Origin: Bacillota bacterium | GTDB lineage: Bacteria > Bacillota > Clostridia > Peptostreptococcales > Anaerovoracaceae | Direction: 5' to 3' | Assembly: GCA_017549385.1 (NCBI GenBank) | Contig: JAFYUX010000008.1 | Location: 1-5,195 of the forward strand | Length of the DNA: 5,195 bases | In this document: positions 1-5,195 of the stretch, one piece after another | Layout: every line of letters begins with the position of its first letter | Position numbering within the stretch: the stretch's first letter is position 1 | Notes under the pieces: generated by a model | Databases searched by the model: none | Told to the model about the DNA's origin: nothing | Seen by the model: the letters and a program-made list of their open reading frames with translations, nothing else | Translations under genes and position numbers: made by a program

Positions 1-617
1 ATGGTGAAATAACAGATACAGCTACCATAGTAAAAACAGATCCTGGTACCGGCGAAGTTACTATAGACCTGACCTGCATGAGCGGACTATTTTATCAGGT
101 GCTGGGTGAAATAATGGGATGTGCAGTAAAAAACGACAGACATTTCTTTGAGCTTATAAAAGACTTTACCTCTGCCAAGCAGTCCCACGAAAAGCTTAAG
201 GATGCTCTCGATGCAGTCAGCAAAACAGGCTATGGCATTGTCAGACCAATGCTGTCTGAAATGCGACTGGAAGAACCGGAACTTTTCAGACAAGGCAACA
301 AATACGGTGTACGGCTGAAAGCTCATGCCCCTTCTCTGCATATCATAAGTACCGAAATCACAACAGATATCTCACCTATTGTAGGCACAGAAGGCCAAAG
401 CCAGGATCTTATAAACTATCTCAACCAGCAGTTTAAACAGCATCCGGATAATATCTGGTCTACAAATATCTTTGGACGCTCACTGTACGACATGGTCACC
501 GACCAGATTAACACAAAAATCAACAGCGTCCCTGAAGAACTTCAGTTTAAAGTAAAACGCTCATTACAACGCATAAGCGACGAAGGAAAAGATTATTTTA
601 TCTGCATAATTATATAA
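1..617 (+). CDS. spoIVA: Stage IV sporulation protein A (SpoIVA), C-terminal part, 5'-truncated by window edge
   Basis: SpoIVA is the ATPase that polymerises on the outer forespore membrane, anchored by SpoVM, to form the basement layer of the spore coat. The reading frame is open from base 3, giving 204 residues before TAA at 615-617; B. subtilis SpoIVA is about 492 residues, so roughly the last 40 percent is here. The methionine at 78 is internal: family-like sequence continues upstream of it and no ribosome binding site precedes it. Recognised stretches in fragment numbering are GYGIV (76-80), LEEPELFRQGNKYGV (89-103), SPIVGTEGQS (124-133), IWSTNIFGRSL (151-161) and the hydrophobic C-terminus ICIII (200-204), which resembles the B. 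subtilis ICIIL end. The Walker-type ATPase domain lies outside the window. The gene converges on gpsA. About half its isoleucine codons are ATA (10 of 21), unlike the opposite-strand genes. Assignment rests on remembered family sequence and is strong. Confidence 0.95.
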   Translation, partial: GEITDTATIVKTDPGTGEVTIDLTCMSGLFYQVLGEIMGCAVKNDRHFFELIKDFTSAKQSHEKLKDALDAVSKTGYGIVRPMLSEMRLEEPELFRQGNKYGVRLKAHAPSLHIISTEITTDISPIVGTEGQSQDLINYLNQQFKQHPDNIWSTNIFGRSLYDMVTDQINTKINSVPEELQFKVKRSLQRISDEGKDYFICIII

Positions 618-632
618 AAATAATACTAAAAC

Positions 633-702
633 AATGATACAGCTCTGTCAGAATCACGGGGCTCGGTGTTGCCCGAACGGATTCTGACGGAGCTGTATCA
701 TT
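633..702 (+). terminator. Long inverted repeat, probable terminator of spoIVA
   Basis: Arms 633-655 and 680-702 are 23 bases each and complementary except at 646/689. There the + strand transcript would form a U·G wobble, while the - strand transcript would have an A·C mismatch, so the structure is better suited to + strand RNA. The 24-base loop can fold further (TCGG 663-666 with CCGA 673-676). It begins 15 bases after the spoIVA stop. The downstream tract TTCTTTC is only modestly T-rich, so it is a weak classical terminator on the + side. On the - strand the flank beyond the hairpin is also T-rich, so it could act as a second stop for the gpsA operon. A dispersed repeat is an alternative. 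Confidence 0.65.
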
Positions 703-720
703 CTTTCATACAATTTAAAA

Positions 721-753
721 TTAAAAAAAAGTGCAGTCAAACAGACTGCACTT
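721..753 (-). terminator. Rho-independent terminator of the smc-ftsY-der-plsY-gpsA operon
   Basis: Read on the - strand, a perfect 10-bp stem (AAGTGCAGTC / GACTGCACTT, arms at 744-753 and 729-738) closes a 5-base loop. Eight consecutive T residues follow (bases 730-723, the first two also pairing in the stem). It starts 4 bases after the gpsA stop codon. This is a textbook intrinsic terminator, and it marks the 3' end of the - strand transcription unit. Confidence 0.93.
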
Positions 754-757
754 GTAT

Positions 758-1756
758 TTATGCTTCTTCGTGCTTTTTATCTCTAAGCATGAGATTTTTT
801 TCAGCATCTGTGCCTTTCAGTTCGCCCTGAATTACACGGTAAAGCTGATCTGTGATAGGCATTTCAACCTGATACTTCTGAGCCATAGCATAAGCCGCTT
901 CAGTAGTAAACATACCTTCTACAACCATGCCAATCTGCTTCGTAGCCTCTTCAGGTGATACACCTTCGCCGATGAGGATACCGCATCTGCGGTTGCGGCT
1001 GTGCATTGAAGTACATGTTACGATAAGGTCGCCTACACCTGCAAGACCCATGAAAGTGAGTTTGCTGCCTCCAAGACGCTCACCAAGTCTTGAAATCTCA
1101 GTGATAGCTCTTGTCATGAGAGCTGCCTTTGCATTGTCACCATAACCCATGCCATCAGACATACCTGCAGCAAGTGCGATGATATTTTTGAGAGCACCGC
1201 CGATTTCCACCCCTACTACATCGTCGTTTGTATATACTCTCAGAAACTCTGACATAAATGCATCCTGCACTTTTTCAGCAACAGCAATGTCTGTTGAGGC
1301 TGCAACAAGAGTCGTAGGCATCTGTCTGCCTACTTCTTCTGCATGTGAAGGACCTGAAAGAACTGCAAAAGGAAGATCTGGTCTGATTTCTGCTGCAATT
1401 TCAGAAATACGCATAAGAGAACCTCTTTCGATACCCTTTGCGCAGTTTACGATGACGGAGTCATCGGCAAGGTAGTCCTTTGTTGCCTCGAGAGTGCTTC
1501 TGAAACTCTGGGCAGGTACAACGTATACTGCCATTTTTGAGTCCTTTAAAGCCTCCTGAGCATCGCTGTAGCAATGGATGTTTTCGGCCAGTTTTACTCC
1601 TGGAAGATACCTTACATTTTCTCTTTTATTATGTATATCTGCCATAGTCTCTGCGTTGCGACCCCAGAGGCGAACCTCATAACCGTTTGCTGCAAGAGCA
1701 GTGGCAAGTGCTGTTCCCCAGCTTCCTGAGCCCAGGACAGTGATGATATCTCTCAT
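758..1756 (-). CDS. gpsA: NAD(P)-dependent glycerol-3-phosphate dehydrogenase GpsA
   Basis: GpsA is a cytoplasmic enzyme that reduces dihydroxyacetone phosphate to sn-glycerol-3-phosphate, the backbone for phospholipids. The 332-residue product has the usual family length. The N-terminal Rossmann fold shows GSGSWG at 9-14, followed by VVPAQSFR (79-86), AKGIERGS (106-113) and SGPSHAEE (134-141). The all-helical C-terminal domain contains GGALKNIIAL with the expected catalytic lysine at 190, a FMGLAGVGDL stretch (235-244) and SRNRRCG (253-259), the phosphate/cofactor-contacting region. The ATG at 1754-1756 is supported by the N-terminal nucleotide-binding motif at the right distance and by an AAAGGA ribosome binding site. 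It lies 18 bases downstream of plsY, whose enzyme consumes the GpsA product, and is the last gene before the terminator. No missing catalytic residues are seen. Confidence 0.97.
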   Translation of the reverse strand: MRDIITVLGSGSWGTALATALAANGYEVRLWGRNAETMADIHNKRENVRYLPGVKLAENIHCYSDAQEALKDSKMAVYVVPAQSFRSTLEATKDYLADDSVIVNCAKGIERGSLMRISEIAAEIRPDLPFAVLSGPSHAEEVGRQMPTTLVAASTDIAVAEKVQDAFMSEFLRVYTNDDVVGVEIGGALKNIIALAAGMSDGMGYGDNAKAALMTRAITEISRLGERLGGSKLTFMGLAGVGDLIVTCTSMHSRNRRCGILIGEGVSPEEATKQIGMVVEGMFTTEAAYAMAQKYQVEMPITDQLYRVIQGELKGTDAEKNLMLRDKKHEEA

Positions 1757-1763
1757 AATATTT

Positions 1764-1769
1764 TCCTTT
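1764..1769 (-). promoter_or_regulatory. Ribosome binding site of gpsA (AAAGGA)
   Basis: AAAGGA on the - strand is separated by 7 bases from the ATG at 1754-1756. It sits inside the 18-base plsY-gpsA gap and fixes the gpsA start. Confidence 0.8.
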
Positions 1770-1774
1770 ACCCT

Positions 1775-2383
1775 TTATTTTTTCTTTGAAAGAAAACCAA
1801 GTGGCGGTTCTTCGCCTTTTATAATTCTCTTGATATTTGCTCTGTGCTTCCAGATGATGAGAGCAGCAACAGCAACACTCCAGATACCGAGATGAGGTCT
1901 GAAGATAAATGTAGCTACTGAAAACATCACTGCAGCAAAGATAGAACCGCAGGACATTCTCTTTGTAACCAGTACACCGATAACGGCTGCTGCAAGAGCG
2001 ATAAGTCCAACTCTCCAGTCGAGAGCAAGAATCATACCAAAACCTGTTGCGATACCTTTGCCGCCCTTGAACTTGTAAGCTACAGGCCAGTTGTGACCTG
2101 CAAAAGCAGCTGTACCGCAGCAAACTGCCATGAGTTCGCCACCGATATATCTGCCTAAAATCACAGGGATGAAGCCCTTAAATACATCAATGAGAAGTGT
2201 GCAGGCAGCAGCTTTGCCTCCCAGGGTACGAAGTACATTTGTAGTACCTGGATTTCCGCTACCTTCTTTTCTTATATCCACACCATGGAGTTTGCCCATG
2301 ATAGTGGCCGGAGAAAGATTACCTATGAAATACGCGATAACAGTCCCCAGAATAAGAACAAAAATATTTGTTGTTTCTGGCAT
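1775..2383 (-). CDS. plsY: Acyl-phosphate:glycerol-3-phosphate acyltransferase PlsY
   Basis: PlsY is an integral membrane enzyme that transfers an acyl group from acyl-phosphate (made by PlsX) to the 1-position of glycerol-3-phosphate, giving lysophosphatidic acid, the first membrane step of phospholipid synthesis. The 202-residue product has normal length. All three family motifs are visible: motif 1 GSGNPGTTNVLRTLG (41-55), motif 2 GHNWPVAYKFKGGKGIA (96-112) and motif 3 KHRANIKRIIKGEEP (179-193). Hydrophobic segments near 6-26, 57-78, 82-97, 112-138, 146-160 and 166-178 fit a multi-pass topology, and the C-terminus is basic (SKKK). It follows der by only 2 bases, suggesting translational coupling, and precedes gpsA, which supplies its substrate. 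Start chosen at ATG 2381-2383, with the ribosome binding site lying inside the end of der. Confidence 0.96.
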   Translation of the reverse strand: MPETTNIFVLILGTVIAYFIGNLSPATIMGKLHGVDIRKEGSGNPGTTNVLRTLGGKAAACTLLIDVFKGFIPVILGRYIGGELMAVCCGTAAFAGHNWPVAYKFKGGKGIATGFGMILALDWRVGLIALAAAVIGVLVTKRMSCGSIFAAVMFSVATFIFRPHLGIWSVAVAALIIWKHRANIKRIIKGEEPPLGFLSKKK

Positions 2384-2385
2384 AA

Positions 2386-3711
2386 TTAGATTTCCTTTTC
2401 TCCCTTTTCACGGAATACGAACTTGATAGAAGTTCCTGAGTAACCGTAAGTTTCACGAATCTTGTTTTCAAGATAACGTGCATAAGAAAAGTGGAAGAGT
2501 TCACGCTTGTTGCACTGGAATGAGAACAGAGGTGGTTTTACGCCAACCTGAGTCGCATAGTAAATCTTGAGCTTTTTACCCTTGTCAGATGGCGGCTGCT
2601 TCATCATAGTTGCATCTGCGATGAGAGCATTTAGCTGACCTGTTGGGATTCTGAGTGCACAGTTTTCTGCTACAGAGTGTGCAAGGTCGAGTACGTTGAA
2701 GAGTCTCTGACCAGTCTGAACTGAGATAAAGAGAATCGGAGCGTATGGCATGTAAGAAAGCTCTGCTCTGATTAACTTTTCGAACTTGTTCATTGTGTGA
2801 GTATCCTTTTCGATAAGGTCCCACTTATTTACTACGATGATAACGCCCTTACCTGATTCGTGAGCGTAACCGCCGATCTTCTTATCCTGTTCTGTAACGC
2901 CTTCCTGAGCATCGATCATGAGAATACACACATCTGATCTTTCGATAGCTGAGATGGCACGGATAACGCTGTAACGTTCAACGTCTTCGTTTACCTTCTT
3001 TTTCTTTCTGATACCAGCTGTATCGATAAGTGTATATTTCTGACCATCACGTTCGAATGGTGTATCGATTGAGTCTCTAGTAGTACCTGCGACATTACTT
3101 ACGATAACTCTGTTTTCGCCGATGATAGCATTAACGAGAGATGACTTGCCTACGTTTGGCTTACCGATGATAGCGATTTTGATGTCTTCTTCGTCTTCTT
3201 CCTTGTCAACATCATCAGGGAACTGTTCAACGATTCTGTCTAAGAGGTCACCGAGATTGAGCATGTTTGCTGCTGAAATCGGAATCGGTTCACCAAGGCC
3301 AAGTTCGTAGAAATCATAGTAATCGTCAGGAAGCTTTGGAGAATCGATCTTGTTTACGCAGAGAATAACTTCTCTACCTGTCTTCATGAGCATTTCGCCA
3401 ACTTCTCTGTCAGCTGCTGTGAGACCTGCCTTACCGTCTACGATAAATACGATTGCATCTGCAGTTTCGATAGCGATTTCTGCCTGAGCTCTCATCTGTG
3501 AAAGAATGATATCGTCAGTATCAGGTTCGATACCGCCGGTATCAATAAGTACGAACGGAATGTTGTTCCATTCTGCTTCTGCATAAATACGGTCACGTGT
3601 TACGCCTGGAGTATCTTCTACGATAGCAACACGTCTGCCTACAATTTTGTTAAAAAGCGTCGATTTACCTACATTAGGTCTGCCTACAATGGCTACAACG
3701 GATTTTCTCAT
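2386..3711 (-). CDS. der: Ribosome biogenesis GTPase Der (EngA)
   Basis: Der is a tandem-domain GTPase required for maturation of the 50S ribosomal subunit. The 441-residue length is typical. The first G domain shows G1 GRPNVGKS (10-17), switch I TPGVTRD (34-40), G3 DTGG (57-60), G4 NKID (120-123) and G5-like SAAN (146-149). An acidic linker (about 166-176, rich in D and E) leads to the second G domain: G1 GKPNVGKS (183-190), AGTTRD (208-213), G3 DTAG (230-233), G4 NKWD (295-298) and G5 SVQTGQ (330-335), where SA is more usual than SV. The C-terminal KH-like domain (about 355-441) has [14 protein letters not shown] (381-394) and [14 protein letters not shown] (407-420). The ATG at 3709-3711 gives the conserved N-terminus directly before G1; upstream purine runs AGG and AAAGG offer a mediocre ribosome binding site. 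It lies 30 bases after ftsY. Confidence 0.98.
   Translation of the reverse strand: MRKSVVAIVGRPNVGKSTLFNKIVGRRVAIVEDTPGVTRDRIYAEAEWNNIPFVLIDTGGIEPDTDDIILSQMRAQAEIAIETADAIVFIVDGKAGLTAADREVGEMLMKTGREVILCVNKIDSPKLPDDYYDFYELGLGEPIPISAANMLNLGDLLDRIVEQFPDDVDKEEDEEDIKIAIIGKPNVGKSSLVNAIIGENRVIVSNVAGTTRDSIDTPFERDGQKYTLIDTAGIRKKKKVNEDVERYSVIRAISAIERSDVCILMIDAQEGVTEQDKKIGGYAHESGKGVIIVVNKWDLIEKDTHTMNKFEKLIRAELSYMPYAPILFISVQTGQRLFNVLDLAHSVAENCALRIPTGQLNALIADATMMKQPPSDKGKKLKIYYATQVGVKPPLFSFQCNKRELFHFSYARYLENKIRETYGYSGTSIKFVFREKGEKEI
2393..2399 (-). promoter_or_regulatory. Ribosome binding site of plsY embedded in the der 3' end (AAAAGGA)
   Basis: AAAAGGA on the - strand overlaps the last codons of der and lies 9 bases before the plsY ATG. 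With only two bases between the der TAA and the plsY ATG, ribosomes finishing der can probably restart on plsY. This position decides the plsY start. Confidence 0.75.
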
Positions 3712-3741
3712 GTATTTTTACCTGCCTTTCGGAATCTATAC

Positions 3742-4668
3742 TTAGTCAAAAAGTGCATCTGCAAAAGACTGAGGATCAAATGTCTGAAGATCGTCCATGC
3801 CTTCGCCTACACCGATAAACTTTACAGGTACATCAAACTGGTCAGCCAGTGTGATAACGATACCGCCCTTTGCTGTACCATCCAGCTTTGTAAGTACGAT
3901 ACCTGTGAGCTTGGCAACGCCACCAAACTCCTTAGCCTGTGAAATAGCATTTTTACCTGTTGCAGCATCGAGAACAAGAAGTGTTTCCTGATCAGCTTCA
4001 GGATACTCACGAGCGATGATCTTGTTCATCTTTTCGAGTTCGTTCATGAGATTCTTTTTGTTCTGGAGTCTGCCTGCTGTGTCGCAGATGAGTACGTCAA
4101 TGTTTCTAGCTTTTGCTGCACTGATAGCATCATAAATAACTGCAGATGGATCAGCACCTTCTTTATGCTTGATTACAGGAACGCCAACTCTGTCGCCCCA
4201 GATTTCAAGCTGTTCGATAGCTGCTGCTCTGAATGTGTCACCTGCTGCAAACATTACTGACTTGCCCTGTTCCTTGAGCATATGAGCAATCTTTGCCATT
4301 GATGTAGTCTTACCTGCACCATTTACACCGATCATGAGAATGATGAGCGGAGTCTTGTCACTGAGCTGATTGCCTTCTTCTCTTGTGATAAGGTCGCTTA
4401 CAATCTTTTTAATATGATCTTTAACCTGCTGTGGTTCAGCAAGCTTTTCTGTCTTGATGTCTTTTCTCAGCTGAGAAATAATGTTGTCTGTTGTGTCCAT
4501 ACCAATGTCGGACAGAATAAGAGCTTCTTCGAGTTCTTCTAACATGTCTTCGTCGATTTTAGGACGCTGGAAGATAATATCTTCGATTTTGCCGACCATT
4601 CCGTCTTTTGTCTTGGTCAGACCTTCTTTCAGTTTGGCAAAAAAGCCTTTCTTTTCACCGAATGCCAT
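3742..4668 (-). CDS. ftsY: Signal recognition particle receptor FtsY
   Basis: FtsY is the SRP receptor GTPase that docks Ffh-ribosome-nascent chain complexes at the membrane for cotranslational insertion. At 308 residues it is the compact form, lacking the long acidic A domain of E. coli FtsY. A basic amphipathic segment near residues 9-31 (FFAKLKEGL and following) matches the membrane-binding helix at the start of the N domain; the N domain runs to about 100. NG-domain motifs are G1 GVNGAGKTT (114-122), DTFRAAA (144-150), G3 DTAGR (196-200), G4 TKLDGTAKGG (260-269) and the closing GVGEGMDDLQTFDPQSF (286-302). Ffh shares this fold, but Ffh has a methionine-rich M domain that is absent here, and the C-terminal signature is that of FtsY. 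The start at ATG 4666-4668 has a strong AGGAGG site. It sits between smc and der; smc-ftsY linkage is common in Firmicutes. Confidence 0.97.
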   Translation of the reverse strand: MAFGEKKGFFAKLKEGLTKTKDGMVGKIEDIIFQRPKIDEDMLEELEEALILSDIGMDTTDNIISQLRKDIKTEKLAEPQQVKDHIKKIVSDLITREEGNQLSDKTPLIILMIGVNGAGKTTSMAKIAHMLKEQGKSVMFAAGDTFRAAAIEQLEIWGDRVGVPVIKHKEGADPSAVIYDAISAAKARNIDVLICDTAGRLQNKKNLMNELEKMNKIIAREYPEADQETLLVLDAATGKNAISQAKEFGGVAKLTGIVLTKLDGTAKGGIVITLADQFDVPVKFIGVGEGMDDLQTFDPQSFADALFD

Positions 4669-4676
4669 GTCTATAG

Positions 4677-4682
4677 CCTCCT
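4677..4682 (-). promoter_or_regulatory. Strong ribosome binding site of ftsY (AGGAGG)
   Basis: A perfect AGGAGG on the - strand stands 8 bases before the ftsY ATG (4666-4668). It is the strongest ribosome binding site in the window and fixes the ftsY start. Confidence 0.88.
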
Positions 4683-4698
4683 ATGTATTTTATTTTTT

Positions 4699-4713
4699 GA
4701 CCGCGGAGCGGTC
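4699..4713 (-). repeat. Small GC-rich palindrome in the smc-ftsY gap
   Basis: GACCGC and GCGGTC form a perfect 6-bp stem around a 3-base loop. In the operon transcript the hairpin would sit between the smc stop and the ftsY ribosome binding site, 16 bases upstream of AGGAGG. It is followed by an A-rich run (AAAAAATAAAAT) rather than T residues, so it does not look like an intrinsic terminator in the direction of transcription. Possible roles are an mRNA processing or stability structure, or a protein binding site. Function is unknown. Confidence 0.5.
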
Positions 4714-4742
4714 GTGAATGCGTATGTTATTGCAGAAAATCT

Positions 4743-5195
4743 CTAGCTGAGACCTTCCATTTTTTCTGCGTCTGCAAGTCTCAGTGAAAGGATCTTTGAG
4801 ATACCCTTTTCTGGCATAGTTACGCCATAGAGAACATTTGCGTATTCCATAGTAACCTTCTGGTGAGTTACTAAAACGAACTGGATGTCAGCAAACTGCT
4901 TGAGGTACTCTGCAAAACGTTCGATATTTGCTTCGTCGAGGGCCGCTTCTACTTCGTCCAGGACGCAGAATGGTGTAGGCTTTGCCTTAAGAACTGCAAA
5001 CATGAGGGCGATGGCCGTCATTGTCTTTTCACCGCCTGAAAGGAGGTTCATGTTCTGGAGCTTTTTGCCTGGTGGCTGAACAACAATTTCGATGTTTGCT
5101 TCTAACAGGTCTTCGTCAGATTCTACGCGAAGTTCTGCCTTACCACCTCCGAAGAGTTCAGTAAACACCTTTTCAAAATTCATGCTGATGGCATC
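4743..5195 (-). CDS. smc: Chromosome partition protein SMC, C-terminal ATPase part, 5' end beyond window
   Basis: SMC is the DNA-binding ATPase that, with ScpA and ScpB, compacts and helps segregate the chromosome. Only the last 150 residues are present (family length is about 1,200), ending at TAG 4743-4745. This is the C-terminal half of the ATPase head. Visible are FTELFGGGKAEL, the QPPGKKLQNM stretch, the ABC signature LLSGGEKTMTAIAL, Walker B plus D-loop FCVLDEVEAALDEANI, and LVTHQKVTMEYANVLYGVTM, which holds the switch histidine. The methionine encoded at 5181-5183 is internal: the frame stays open to the window edge (DAIS precedes it), and SMC proteins have conserved sequence there. 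THQKVTM departs slightly from the more familiar THRKGTM. ftsY follows after 74 bases. Confidence 0.97.
   Translation of the reverse strand, partial: DAISMNFEKVFTELFGGGKAELRVESDEDLLEANIEIVVQPPGKKLQNMNLLSGGEKTMTAIALMFAVLKAKPTPFCVLDEVEAALDEANIERFAEYLKQFADIQFVLVTHQKVTMEYANVLYGVTMPEKGISKILSLRLADAEKMEGLS

Noticed and set aside
78..617. Separate 179-residue gene starting at the ATG at 78
   Set aside because: The frame is open to the window edge, upstream residues continue SpoIVA-like sequence, and no ribosome binding site precedes 78. It is an internal methionine of spoIVA.
731..958. 75-residue + strand ORF starting at the terminator and running into gpsA
   Set aside because: It starts inside the operon terminator hairpin and is antisense to gpsA. 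Its hydrophobic look comes from the reverse complement of charged codons.
1149..1475. 108-residue + strand ORF antisense to gpsA
   Set aside because: It lies entirely within the conserved gpsA coding region, has no recognisable motif, and no clear ribosome binding site was seen.
1677..2123. 148-residue - strand ORF overlapping plsY and gpsA
   Set aside because: It is a frame-shifted shadow of plsY, with cysteine- and serine-rich low-complexity translation. PlsY in the other frame has all three family motifs.
2130..2426. 98-residue + strand ORF antisense to plsY
   Set aside because: Antisense shadow of plsY with no family resemblance or independent support.
4699..4713. Terminator separating smc from ftsY
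   Set aside because: The stem is only 6 bp, and the operon-strand RNA after it is A-rich rather than U-rich, so it does not meet the intrinsic terminator pattern. Kept as a palindrome of unknown role.
4669..4742. Internal promoter for ftsY
   Set aside because: AT-rich stretches such as TAAAAT could pass for a -10 box, but no well-spaced -35 partner is visible.
1..5195. Defence system, mobile element, CRISPR array or other novel system
   Set aside because: Every stretch over 150 bases is accounted for by known core or sporulation genes. No direct repeats, transposase, integrase or unknown gene cluster is visible.

Overview
The window looks like ordinary chromosome from a spore-forming Firmicute, most likely of the class Clostridia. 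The evidence is a SpoIVA spore-coat ATPase gene, Firmicute-type Der, PlsY, GpsA, FtsY and SMC proteins, moderate-to-low GC, and AGGAGG/AAAGGA-type ribosome binding sites. I cannot name genus or species from sequence alone. There is no sign of a mobile element, CRISPR array, phage gene, tRNA or rRNA.

Layout: the first 617 bases, on the + strand, hold the 3' part of spoIVA, whose 5' end lies outside the window. A 140-base convergent intergenic region follows (618-757). It carries two hairpins: a long 23-bp inverted repeat just after spoIVA (633-702) and a textbook rho-independent terminator for the opposite strand (721-753). Everything from 758 to 5195 is one tightly packed set of co-directional genes on the - strand. 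In transcription order these are smc (3' part only), ftsY, der, plsY and gpsA. The gaps are 74, 30, 2 and 18 bases, so they probably form one transcription unit ending at the 721-753 terminator. I see no convincing promoter for it inside the window; the only place with room is the 74-base smc-ftsY gap.

Function: the - strand cluster joins chromosome condensation (SMC), membrane protein targeting (FtsY, the SRP receptor), 50S ribosome assembly (Der) and the entry to phospholipid synthesis. GpsA makes sn-glycerol-3-phosphate and PlsY acylates it to lysophosphatidic acid, so the last two genes encode consecutive steps. SpoIVA builds the basement layer of the spore coat on the forespore membrane and would be under sporulation control, separate from the housekeeping operon.

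I found no previously undescribed system. The points worth a second look are modest: the convergent orientation of spoIVA relative to gpsA, the long hairpin between them, a small GC-rich palindrome before ftsY, a sharp difference in isoleucine codon use between spoIVA and its neighbours, and small motif deviations in Der, SMC and the SpoIVA tail.
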